Source: Mycolicibacterium sp. J2 (GTDB lineage: Bacteria; Actinomycetota; Actinomycetes; Mycobacteriales; Mycobacteriaceae). Taken from it: a stretch of DNA of 64,000 nucleotides. The notes beneath the pieces are model-generated. The model saw nothing but the letters and a program-made list of their open reading frames with translations, was not told the DNA's origin and ran no database searches. The position numbers and the translations under genes are program-made. The DNA lies in assembly GCF_026240945.1 (NCBI RefSeq), contig NZ_JAPFPY010000008.1:1-64000 (forward strand), written 5' to 3'. Positions 53,678-61,546 of the stretch are shown piece by piece. How positions within the stretch are numbered: position 1 is the first letter of the stretch; every line of letters starts with the position of its first letter.

Positions 53678-54732
53678 ACCGGCTGCCGCCCGTCGATTTC
53701 GGCCGTCGTCAACTGGTACTGCGCCGTGAACCGGTGCTGTCACTGCGGGCGTCGTGGCGCAGCATCGCGGTGCTGACGGCGCTGGGGGGCGGTGCGCTGA
53801 TCCTCGCGGTGCTGGCGCTGGGGGTAGGTGAGTACTCCGTGTCGCCCGCCGAGGTGATCGATGTGCTGACCGGTCGGGAGCAGGGTTTTGTCAGCGTGCT
53901 CGTCCTGCAGTGGCGACTGCCCAGGATCGTGCTCGCACTGGTGATCGGTGCGGCACTGGGCATGTCGGGGGCCATCTTCCAGGCTCTGACCCGTAATCCG
54001 CTGGGCAGTCCCGACGTGATCGGGTTCAATTTCGGGGCTTATACCGGCGCACTGGTGGCCATCGGCGCGTTCGGTGGCGGGTACTACCTCACCGCGCTCG
54101 GTGGCGTGATCGGTGGGCTGCTGACTGCCGTGGTGGTGTACCTGTTGGCCTACCGACAGGGGGTGGCTGGGTTCCGGCTCATCATCGTCGGTATCGGTGT
54201 GGGCGCCATGCTGAGCTCACTGAACCAATGGATCATCCTGAAGATCAAACTGCACCAGGCGATCACGGCGGCGATCTGGCAGCAAGGCACCCTCAGCGGA
54301 CTGCACTGGGAACAGGCGATCCCCGTGCTGGTGTGCGTCGCGATCGTCGTCGCCATCCTGGTGCCGATCGGGCCGCAACTGCCGATCCTGCAGATGGGTG
54401 ACGACGCCGCGGGCGGACTCGGCGTGCGACCGGAGCGGGCCAGGTTGGTCTACTTCGGCGTCGGCGTCCTGCTCATCGCGGTGGCCACCGCTGCAGCCGG
54501 ACCCATCTCGTTCGTCGCGCTGGCGGCACCCCAACTGGCCCGCCGGGTCGCCGGGACCCCGGGTGTCGGGATCATCTCCTCGGCGGTGATGGGTGCGTTC
54601 CTATTGCTGTCCAGCGACCTCATCGCACTGAAAATCTTTGCCCCTGCCGAACTTCCGGTCGGTGCGGTCACCGTGGTGGCTGGCGGGGTGTATCTGATCT
54701 GGCTGCTGGTAGTGCAGGCTCGGAAGGGATAG
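53674..54732 (+). CDS. Ferric-siderophore ABC permease, FecCD family (second)
   Basis: 352-residue partner permease. Visible marks are RLPRIVLALVIGAALGMSGA, IFQALTRNPLGSPDVIGFNF, IWQQGTLSGLHWEQ and GPISFVALAAPQLARRV. GTG at 53674 overlaps the first permease's stop; a longer open frame before it is shadow. The N-terminal 30 residues are polar and arginine-rich before helix 1. Confidence 0.9.
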   Translation: MNRLPPVDFGRRQLVLRREPVLSLRASWRSIAVLTALGGGALILAVLALGVGEYSVSPAEVIDVLTGREQGFVSVLVLQWRLPRIVLALVIGAALGMSGAIFQALTRNPLGSPDVIGFNFGAYTGALVAIGAFGGGYYLTALGGVIGGLLTAVVVYLLAYRQGVAGFRLIIVGIGVGAMLSSLNQWIILKIKLHQAITAAIWQQGTLSGLHWEQAIPVLVCVAIVVAILVPIGPQLPILQMGDDAAGGLGVRPERARLVYFGVGVLLIAVATAAAGPISFVALAAPQLARRVAGTPGVGIISSAVMGAFLLLSSDLIALKIFAPAELPVGAVTVVAGGVYLIWLLVVQARKG

Positions 54733-54736
54733 TGAC

Positions 54737-55555
54737 ATGACCGAGTTGAGTGCGCGTGATCTGTCGCTGGGATACGGCGACCGCCGCATTGTGGACGGAT
54801 TGACGGTCGACATCGCCGAGGGCGCCATCACCGCGATTGTCGGTCCGAACGCCTGCGGCAAGTCGACGTTGTTACGTGGACTGGCGCGCCTGCTGCGTCC
54901 GGTCGGGGGACAGGTGATCCTCGACGGCGCCGACATCACCAGCTTGCCGACCAAAGATGTTGCCCGGAAACTGGGGCTGTTGCCGCAATCCTCGATTGCA
55001 CCGGAAGGCATCACGGTGGCAGATCTGGTGGCGCGGGGCCGCTTTCCACATCAACGGGTGCTGCGGCAGTACTCGCAGCAGGACCAGCAGGCCGTCACCG
55101 AAGCCATGGCTGCCACCGGTGTCACCGCGATCGCGGGCCGGCCGGTGGACGAACTGTCCGGTGGCCAGCGTCAACGGGTGTGGGTGTCGATGGTCTTGGC
55201 GCAAGAGACACCGTTGATCCTGCTCGACGAGCCGACGACCTATCTGGACATCGCTCACCAGATCGAACTGCTGGATCTGTTCGTGGAGTTGAACGCCACC
55301 CAGGCCCGGACCATCATCGCGGTGTTGCATGACCTCAACCATGCCTGCCGGTTCGCGGACCGGATCATCGCGATGAAGGCGGGTGAGATTGTGGCCCAAG
55401 GTGATCCGGCCGCGGTGATCACCGCCGAGCTGGTCGAGGATGTGTACGGCCTGAAGTGCCAGATCATCGACGACCCTCAGACGGGGACGCCGCTGGTGAT
55501 ACCCCGGGCATCCGCTCGCGACAGGGCGCGGGCGGACGCCCGGAGCGGCGGCTAA
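54737..55555 (+). CDS. Ferric-siderophore ABC transporter ATPase, FecE family
   Basis: 272-residue nucleotide-binding subunit driving uptake. Walker A GPNACGKSTL, Q-loop LGLLPQSS, signature LSGGQRQRVW, Walker B LILLDEPTTYLD and H-loop VLHDLNHA are all intact. It ends the uptake operon, four bases after the second permease, and its stop overlaps that of the opposing binding protein. Confidence 0.93.
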   Translation: MTELSARDLSLGYGDRRIVDGLTVDIAEGAITAIVGPNACGKSTLLRGLARLLRPVGGQVILDGADITSLPTKDVARKLGLLPQSSIAPEGITVADLVARGRFPHQRVLRQYSQQDQQAVTEAMAATGVTAIAGRPVDELSGGQRQRVWVSMVLAQETPLILLDEPTTYLDIAHQIELLDLFVELNATQARTIIAVLHDLNHACRFADRIIAMKAGEIVAQGDPAAVITAELVEDVYGLKCQIIDDPQTGTPLVIPRASARDRARADARSGG

Positions 55556-56550
55556 GAGTTCGACAGATCGGCTACCGGTTTGCCGGTCAGCGCGTTGCTC
55601 AGCTGCGGCGTCAGCACATTCAGCGCGTAGAGCAGTGCCTCGGGTCCGCTGTAGGTGAGGGCGCCGCTGAGCGTGGAATCCGAGCCGGCGTACAGGGTGC
55701 GTCCGTCCTGAACCACCTTGAGCCTGCTGAACGCGGGCGAACCGGCCACCTGTTCTGTGGTGAGACCGTTGACGAACAGCACGTCACCTTCGAGCAGCGA
55801 GAGCTTCTCGTCGGAGACATCACCGGAGTCATGCTGGGCGTTGAATCCGAGGGCGTCGAACAGCTGGCGGCGTGGATCGCCGGCCGGGAGCAGGTACTGC
55901 GAGTTCAGCTCGGTGGTGTAGTCCGCGACCAGCGTCTTGCCGGCGAATTCGGGATGCGAGGTTTTGGTCTCGCTGATCTTGGAGTTGACCTTGTCGACCA
56001 ACCCTTGCGCTTCGGTCTCCTTGCCCAGGGCCTTGCCGATGGTCAGAAGCTGTACGTCCCAGGGCGTTTCCTCGTCGGGGTACTTGTCGGACTGCACCAC
56101 GGTCGGCGCGATCTGTGACAGCTGGTCATAGGTCTTCTTGTCGATGGTCTCGTAGATCGCGAAGATGACGTCCGGCTTAGCCTTCGCGATGGCCTCGAAG
56201 TTGATCTCGTCACCGGGGATCACCGGCACGCCTTTACCGTCGGTGGCGGTCTTCACCCAGGGAAAGTCGTTGTAATTGTCGAAGAAGCTGCGGGTACCGA
56301 CAGGTACTACACCGAGGGCCAGCACATCGTCCTGGTCATTCCAACCGACGGTGACCACGCGTTTCGCATTGGCGGGCACCTTGGTTTCGCCGAACTTGTG
56401 TGCAATCGCGATGGTTTCTGCCCCGACCGACGTGCTCGCGGCGGCGGAGTCGTTCTTGGCAGTGGTCCCGCCGCAGCCGGCGAGGAGGGCGGTGGTGAGC
56501 AAGAGTGCACAGGTGCGGCCCAGTAGGGAACCAACATTTGTAAGCGGCAT
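55552..56550 (-). CDS. Ferric-siderophore binding lipoprotein
   Basis: 332-residue extracytoplasmic receptor of the FecB/FepB type. The lipobox is LLAGC with C26 as lipid-attachment site. The mature protein has the class III binding-protein pattern AKRVVTVGWNDQDDVLALGV, KPDVIFAIYETIDKKTYDQL and LFVNGLTTEQVAGSPAF. It is transcribed opposite to the permease-ATPase operon and has a near-consensus IdeR box directly at its start codon. Confidence 0.91.
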   Translation of the reverse strand: MPLTNVGSLLGRTCALLLTTALLAGCGGTTAKNDSAAASTSVGAETIAIAHKFGETKVPANAKRVVTVGWNDQDDVLALGVVPVGTRSFFDNYNDFPWVKTATDGKGVPVIPGDEINFEAIAKAKPDVIFAIYETIDKKTYDQLSQIAPTVVQSDKYPDEETPWDVQLLTIGKALGKETEAQGLVDKVNSKISETKTSHPEFAGKTLVADYTTELNSQYLLPAGDPRRQLFDALGFNAQHDSGDVSDEKLSLLEGDVLFVNGLTTEQVAGSPAFSRLKVVQDGRTLYAGSDSTLSGALTYSGPEALLYALNVLTPQLSNALTGKPVADLSNS

Positions 56551-56568
56551 TAGGTTAGGTTAACCTAC
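56550..56568. promoter_or_regulatory. IdeR/DtxR iron box between binding protein and panD
   Basis: TTAGGTTAGGTTAACCTAC matches the IdeR consensus at 17 of 19 positions, the best box in the window. It touches the start codon of the binding lipoprotein and lies 58 bases before panD. One box can therefore control both divergent transcripts. Confidence 0.85.
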
Positions 56569-56626
56569 GCTTCGCGCCTGACGGTGGGTTGGGTGTGAAC
56601 TAACTTAACAACCGCTGGAGGGACAT

Positions 56627-57034
56627 ATGTTCCGAACCATGCTGGGGGGCAAGGTGCATCGTGCCACTGTCACCCAAGCTGACCTGCACTACGTCGGATC
56701 GATCACCATCGACGAGGACCTGATGCGAGCTGCGGACATTCTCGAAGGCGAGCAAGTCGACGTCGTCGACATCACCAACGGTGCGCGGCTGACCACCTAT
56801 GCCATCACCGGTGCCGCCGGCTCCGGAATCATCGGGATCAACGGTGCCGCAGCGCATCTGGTCCATCCCGGTGATCTCGTGATCATCATGTCGTTCCGAA
56901 CCCTGGACGAGCGCGAGATTCCCGACCATCAACCCCGGGTGGTGCACGTCGATGGCCACAATCGCATCGTGGCCCGAGGGTGCGACCCGTCCGAACCCGT
57001 TCCGGGCGCGATCGACCAGATGGCGGGCGCCTGA
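56627..57034 (+). CDS. panD: Aspartate 1-decarboxylase inside the siderophore locus
   Basis: Makes beta-alanine from aspartate; a pyruvoyl enzyme that self-cleaves. The cleavage pair G24-S25 is in [53 protein letters not shown] and [12 protein letters not shown] complete the fold. It is a paralogue rather than the housekeeping pantothenate gene, because it sits in an iron-controlled siderophore locus and overlaps the ornithine monooxygenase (TGATG). Beta-alanine is a building block of exochelin, so a dedicated supply role is likely. Ribosome site GGAGGGAC precedes ATG. Confidence 0.92.
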   Translation: MFRTMLGGKVHRATVTQADLHYVGSITIDEDLMRAADILEGEQVDVVDITNGARLTTYAITGAAGSGIIGINGAAAHLVHPGDLVIIMSFRTLDEREIPDHQPRVVHVDGHNRIVARGCDPSEPVPGAIDQMAGA

Positions 57035-58404
57035 TGTCGATGTCTGCGGGTAATGGCAGTTCTGGCAACGGCGTAGGCCGCGTTCTCGATGTTGTCGGCG
57101 TGGGTTTTGGCCCGTCGAACCTTGGTCTGGCAATCGCGATCGAGGAACACAACCACGACCGAGGGGCGCGTCCGGCCATCTCCGCCGAGTTCATCGAGGC
57201 GAAGCCGGAGTTCGGCTGGCACACCGGCATGCTCATCCCGGGTACGACGATGCAGATCTCCTTCCTCAAGGATCTGGCCAGCCAGCGCAATGTGCGCAGC
57301 CGGTACACGTTCTTGAGCTATCTGACCGAACGCGGGCGGCTCAACGACTTCATCAACCACCAGACGTTCTTCCCGACCCGCCTGGAATTTCACGACTACC
57401 TGGAATGGGCCGCCGCACGGGTCGCGGCCACGGTGCACTACGGGATGCGTGCGGTGCGGGTACGCGACGAGGGTGACTGGCTGGCAATCGATATCGAGCG
57501 AAGCGACGGGAATCTCGGGCCGGGCGAGCGAAGCGACGGGAAACTGAGCAGCTCGACACTACGGGCTCGAACGGTGGTGCTCGCGGGTGGTCTGCAGGCA
57601 CAGTTGCCGCTCGGTGTGACGGAGACGCCGCGGCAGTTCCACAACCACGAGTTGCTGACCAAGATGCCCAAGGTGCCGTCTACGAGCAACAACCGCTTCG
57701 TCGTGGTCGGTGCCGGACAGAGTGCCGCCGAGGTCACCGACTACTTGCACGTCACTTATCCCGATGCGGAAGTTCACGGGGTGTTCGCCAAGTACGGATA
57801 CAGTCCCGCCGACGACAGCCCTTACGCCAACCGCGTTTTCGACCCCGCAGCGGTGGATGACTTCTACACTGCCGAGCCGACGGTTCGGCAGCGGTTGATC
57901 GACTACCACCGCGCCACCAACTACTCCTGCGTCGACTTACCGCTGATCGAGGAGTTGTACGCCCGCGAGTATGCCGAGCGGGTCGCGGGCAAGCGCCGAT
58001 TGTTCTTCCGTGGTGCCTCCAGTGTGCAGGATGCCGTCGAGCACGAGTCTGGAGTGCGGGTAACCATCGAGCACCACCCGACCCGTGCGGTCGAGGTGCT
58101 CGAGTGCGACGCAGTCGTTTATGCCACCGGATTCATCCCGATGCCGCTGCCGGACATTCTCGGTGACCTCTACGAGCCCGGCGAATTCGGCATGAACCTG
58201 CCCGAGCTCACCCGTGACTACCGGCTGCAGACGTCCCGGGAGATCGCCGGTGCGATCTACCTACAGGGCGGCACCGAACACACGCACGGGCTCAGCTCGT
58301 CGCTGTTGTCGAACGTCGCCGTACGCAGCGGTGAGATCGTCGAATCCATCGCACGCCGGGTGCAGGCGACCAGTCAGACCCACGAACTGGTCGGTCGGCA
58401 CTGA
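57034..58404 (+). CDS. L-ornithine N5-monooxygenase
   Basis: Hydroxylates the ornithine side chain, giving the hydroxamate iron ligand. The 456-residue flavoprotein has the FAD site VGVGFGPSNLGLAIA, substrate segment GMLIPGTTMQISFLKDLAS, NADPH site VVVGAGQSAAEV, DDSPYANRVFDP and the closing ATGFIPMPLP. This is the SidA/PvdA class. In a surface region (residues about 155-171) two 30-base-period repeats encode ERSDGN and ERSDGK, an extra loop not usual for the family. Translationally coupled to panD. Confidence 0.92.
   Translation: MSMSAGNGSSGNGVGRVLDVVGVGFGPSNLGLAIAIEEHNHDRGARPAISAEFIEAKPEFGWHTGMLIPGTTMQISFLKDLASQRNVRSRYTFLSYLTERGRLNDFINHQTFFPTRLEFHDYLEWAAARVAATVHYGMRAVRVRDEGDWLAIDIERSDGNLGPGERSDGKLSSSTLRARTVVLAGGLQAQLPLGVTETPRQFHNHELLTKMPKVPSTSNNRFVVVGAGQSAAEVTDYLHVTYPDAEVHGVFAKYGYSPADDSPYANRVFDPAAVDDFYTAEPTVRQRLIDYHRATNYSCVDLPLIEELYAREYAERVAGKRRLFFRGASSVQDAVEHESGVRVTIEHHPTRAVEVLECDAVVYATGFIPMPLPDILGDLYEPGEFGMNLPELTRDYRLQTSREIAGAIYLQGGTEHTHGLSSSLLSNVAVRSGEIVESIARRVQATSQTHELVGRH
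57495..57542 (+). repeat. Two in-frame copies of an 18-bp repeat, 30-bp period
   Basis: CGAGCGAAGCGACGGGAA occurs at 57495-57512 and again at 57525-57542. It resembles the unit repeated four times at 63334-63453, which has the same 30-bp period but is read in a different frame. This places one repeat family inside two genes of one locus. Confidence 0.8.
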
Positions 58405-58417
58405 AAGACCCGGTGCT

Positions 58418-58447
58418 GTAGCGGGGTTGGGTGACCAACCCCGCTAC
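58418..58447. terminator. Strong bidirectional hairpin between convergent genes
   Basis: GTAGCGGGGTTGG (58418-58430) and CCAACCCCGCTAC (58435-58447) form a 13-bp perfect stem with a GTGA tetraloop. It fills the 51-base space between the monooxygenase and fxbA ends and should stop transcription from both sides. Confidence 0.75.
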
Positions 58448-58455
58448 GAGGCGTT

Positions 58456-59400
58456 TCATGGCCGGTCCGTCAGGTACCCGCCGCCGCGGCCGAAGTACTC
58501 CAGCGCGGGCAGCTCGGTCCCGTCGTCGAGGCGCACGCGCTGGATCACCAGGCCGGGGCCTTCGCCGCGATGGGCGTCGGAGCCCGTCACGATGACCATG
58601 CCGTCACCTTCGGCGATGAACACGCGGCCGGGCGTTCCGCCGTACCGGAATCGCGACACCGTGGCCTTGAGCACTCGGACGCGCTCGCCGCGGTAATAGG
58701 TGACGGCGTTCGGGTACGGATCGGACAATGCCCGCACGAAGCGGTCCAATTCGGCAGCAGACCAACGCCAGTCGATGATGCTGTCGCGGGCCGAGCGCTT
58801 GTGGAAGAACGTGCGGTCGTCCAGGTTCTGGGGTGTCCAGGTGGCCGTGCCGCGCTCGATGAGGTCCAGTGCCTCGATCAGCACCTCGGGGATGAGGTCG
58901 ATGGTGGCCCGTACCAACTCGGTCCCGGTGTCCGCAGGCCCGATCGGAATCGCCCGCTGTAGCACGATGTCGCCGGTGTCCAAGCCGTCGTCCATCCGGT
59001 GCGCGGTGAGGCCAACCTCGTTGGCACCGCTGATCATCGCCCAGATCACCGGCGAGAACCCGGTGAAGCGCGGCAGCATCGAGTCGTGCAGGTTCAGCGT
59101 GCCGTGGGGAGGCAGATCGAACAACTCGCGGGGCAGCCACGTGCGCCAATTGTTGGCCACCATGATGTCGGGCTCCGCTGCGCGGACCCGGTCGATCAGC
59201 GCATCGTCCGGTCGCTGGGCCAAATGGACCGGGATTCCGTGGTCGCGGGCCAGATCCTCGACGGAATCCGCCCAAATCGACTCATACGGTTGGTCGCTGG
59301 GTGGGTGGGTGACTGCCAGGACGACTTCGTGAGGTGATTTGATGAGTGCCTCCAGGGTCTTGTGTCCCCAGGTCTGGTACCCGAACATTGCTACCCGCAT
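58456..59400 (-). CDS. fxbA: Exochelin formyltransferase (FxbA type)
   Basis: Adds a formyl group from 10-formyl-tetrahydrofolate to hydroxyornithine; cytosolic. The 314-residue protein resembles methionyl-tRNA formyltransferase. It has the catalytic Asn-His pair in LNLHDSMLPRFTG and Asp in RMDDGLDTGDIVL. The C-terminal OB-like domain is retained. Its placement with an ornithine hydroxylase, NRPS and exporter identifies it as the siderophore formyltransferase. An IdeR-like box lies 26 bases before its start. Confidence 0.92.
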   Translation of the reverse strand: MRVAMFGYQTWGHKTLEALIKSPHEVVLAVTHPPSDQPYESIWADSVEDLARDHGIPVHLAQRPDDALIDRVRAAEPDIMVANNWRTWLPRELFDLPPHGTLNLHDSMLPRFTGFSPVIWAMISGANEVGLTAHRMDDGLDTGDIVLQRAIPIGPADTGTELVRATIDLIPEVLIEALDLIERGTATWTPQNLDDRTFFHKRSARDSIIDWRWSAAELDRFVRALSDPYPNAVTYYRGERVRVLKATVSRFRYGGTPGRVFIAEGDGMVIVTGSDAHRGEGPGLVIQRVRLDDGTELPALEYFGRGGGYLTDRP

Positions 59401-59425
59401 GTCTCACCTTCTGTATCCGGCTGTC

Positions 59426-59444
59426 TTTGGCAAGCCTAACCTTG
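59426..59444. promoter_or_regulatory. IdeR/DtxR iron box between fxbA and mbtH
   Basis: TTTGGCAAGCCTAACCTTG agrees with the IdeR consensus at about 13-14 of 19 positions; the right half CCTAACCT is strong. It lies between divergent fxbA and the mbtH-exporter-NRPS operon and could control both. Confidence 0.65.
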
Positions 59445-59514
59445 GTAGTGTGTCCACGTTCGGGCGGGCGTGCCAGAGGTACGTCGACCGCCACGTCACT
59501 GCTGAGGAGACTTC

Positions 59515-59769
59515 GTGCCGGGCAACCCCTTTGACGATGAGACCGCGACGTTCTACGTGCTGGTCAACGACGAAGAGCAGCATTCGTTGTGGCCCACCTT
59601 CAAACCGGTACCTGGTGGGTGGACCATCGCATTCGGCGCTGACGGCCAGACCGGTCGTCAGGCCTGTTTGGATTACGTCGAACAGAACTGGACGGACATG
59701 CGGCCGAAGAGTCTTCGACTGCGGATGGCCACCGCCGGCGGCCCGGCGTCGGGTGAGAAGTCATCGTAG
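59515..59769 (+). CDS. MbtH-family NRPS partner protein
   Basis: 84-residue chaperone-like protein that binds and activates NRPS adenylation domains. The family pattern is complete: [50 protein letters not shown] start at 59515. It opens the operon with the exporter genes and the NRPS, the usual position for MbtH proteins. Confidence 0.95.
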   Translation: MPGNPFDDETATFYVLVNDEEQHSLWPTFKPVPGGWTIAFGADGQTGRQACLDYVEQNWTDMRPKSLRLRMATAGGPASGEKSS

Positions 59770-59879
59770 CCACCGAGCCGGCGGAACGGACTCGCACCGG
59801 CGCTGCCATCCTGTGGCGCACCGTCACCCGTAACGCCCGGTTACTCACCAGCGGATCGCTGCTCATCTGCGGTCACCAG

Positions 59880-61484
59880 GTGTGTGAGGCGATGGTGCCG
59901 GTGCTCATCGGTGTGGTCATCGACCGGGCCGTGAAACCCGGCGACCTCACCCAGCTGTTCATCTGGATCGGCGCGCTGGCAGCGTTGTTCGTCGCGCTGA
60001 CCGCCGGCTATCGGCTGGGCGCACGGCACCTGATGCGTGCGATCGCCACCGAGGGCCACCAGTTGCGGGTCGACCTGGCCAGCCGCATCCTGCATCCGCA
60101 GCGGCTGCGCACCAGTCAACGCACCGGTGAGCTGCTGTCGATCGCGAGCACCGACGCCGACAACACGTCGTATCTGCTGGACTACATCCCGCGCATCGCC
60201 GGTGCGGTCACCGCCATCGTGGTGTGCGCAACGGTGTTGCTCACCATCGACATCCCGCTCGGGCTGGCCGTTCTGCTCGGCACCCCGTTGATCTTGTTCG
60301 TGCTGCACTTCGGTGGGCCGGTCATCACCCGTCGCGTTGCCGACCAGCAGGAACTGGCCGGCGAGGCGACCGCGATGTCGGCCGACCTCATTGCCGGGTT
60401 GCGGCCGTTGCGGGGCATCGGTGCGGAACGAGCCGCCGCGCAGCGCTACCGCACGGTGAGCCGCGATGCGATGGGCGCCAGCATCCGCGCCGCCCGGACC
60501 CAGGGCGTCTACCTCGGCTTCTCCACCGCGCTGAGCGCCCTGCTGGCGGTCGGGATCGCCGTGTTGGCAGGCTGGTTCGCCTTGCGTGGCGACATCACCG
60601 TCGGGCAACTGATCACGGTGATCGGGCTGGCGCAGTTCCTGCTCGAGCCGTTCGGCACCATGGCCGAGGTGCCCAGCTGGATCGCCGAGGCGCGGGCCTC
60701 GGCCGAGCGGGTTGGTTGGATCGAGGACGCGCCGCTGGCCCTCACCCCGGGTGTCGCCACCCTTGGTGCGGGCCCGCACGGCATCGACCTGGACGGGGTG
60801 CGGCACGGCAGCCTTGACGGCATCAGCCTGTCGGTCGAACCGGGCCGACTGGTCGGCGTGGTGACCACCCGCGCCGGTGACGCCGACGCACTCGTCGGCG
60901 TGCTGTCCGGACGGCTCGCGCGTGACGAGTACACCGGCGAGCTCCGGATCGGAGGAACCGTGGTGGAAGATCTCGACCTGGCCGAGGCTCGGCGGGCGTT
61001 GCTTGTCGAGCCGCACAAAGCCGATCTGTTCACCGGATCACTGCGGACCAATCTCGCTGCAGAACAGAGTGATCCGGCCGATCTGGCGGAAGCCCTGCGG
61101 GCTTCCAGTGCGGTCGATGTCGTCGACGTACACCGTGACGGCCTCGACCACAGCGTCACCGAGCGCGGCTCCAGTCTCTCCGGCGGTCAACGCCAACGGC
61201 TCACCCTGGCCCGCGCGCTACTGCACGCCGCCCCGGTGTTGGTGCTGCACGAACCAACCACGGCCGTTGATGCCGTGACCGAAAGCGCGGTGGCCGAGGG
61301 AATCTCAACGCTTCGGCACGGCCCGGGGAAGAGCGCGTTCACCACCGTGATCGTCACCAGCAGCCCGGCGCTGCTCGCGGTCGCCGACCGGGTGGTGCTG
61401 ATCGACGACGGCCGGGTGGTCGCCGAGGGAACCCACGAGGATCTGATGGACCGGCCCGACTACGCCGCGGCGGTGTTGCGATGA
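59880..61484 (+). CDS. ABC exporter subunit, siderophore secretion (ExiT-like), first half
   Basis: Membrane-ATPase half-transporter, at least 534 residues. Six helices precede a nucleotide-binding domain with an intact signature LSGGQRQRLTL. Walker A has decayed (VVTTRAGDADAL), the Walker B aspartate is His (LVLHEPTTAVD) and the H-loop His is Ser (VTSSPALL). The coding frame really starts earlier: hydrophobic codons run back to 59766, where GTAG overlaps the mbtH stop, yet no ATG, GTG or TTG exists before 59880. A start at 59880 would cut helix 1, so an unusual start (GTA, ATC or CTG 59811) is possible. Confidence 0.82.
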   Translation: MCEAMVPVLIGVVIDRAVKPGDLTQLFIWIGALAALFVALTAGYRLGARHLMRAIATEGHQLRVDLASRILHPQRLRTSQRTGELLSIASTDADNTSYLLDYIPRIAGAVTAIVVCATVLLTIDIPLGLAVLLGTPLILFVLHFGGPVITRRVADQQELAGEATAMSADLIAGLRPLRGIGAERAAAQRYRTVSRDAMGASIRAARTQGVYLGFSTALSALLAVGIAVLAGWFALRGDITVGQLITVIGLAQFLLEPFGTMAEVPSWIAEARASAERVGWIEDAPLALTPGVATLGAGPHGIDLDGVRHGSLDGISLSVEPGRLVGVVTTRAGDADALVGVLSGRLARDEYTGELRIGGTVVEDLDLAEARRALLVEPHKADLFTGSLRTNLAAEQSDPADLAEALRASSAVDVVDVHRDGLDHSVTERGSSLSGGQRQRLTLARALLHAAPVLVLHEPTTAVDAVTESAVAEGISTLRHGPGKSAFTTVIVTSSPALLAVADRVVLIDDGRVVAEGTHEDLMDRPDYAAAVLR

Positions 61485-61546
61485 GCCGCTCGGGCGAAGA
61501 GCGTCAGGAACCGATGAGCCGCTCGGACGAAGAGCGTCAGGAACCG
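61481..61546 (+). repeat. 33-bp tandem duplication at the exporter start codon
   Basis: Two near-identical 33-base units, 61481-61513 and 61514-61546, each begin with ATGAGCCGCTCG and encode MSRSxEERQEP. A third ATGAGC opens at 61547. Three in-frame start codons thus precede the exporter, each able to initiate. Confidence 0.85.
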
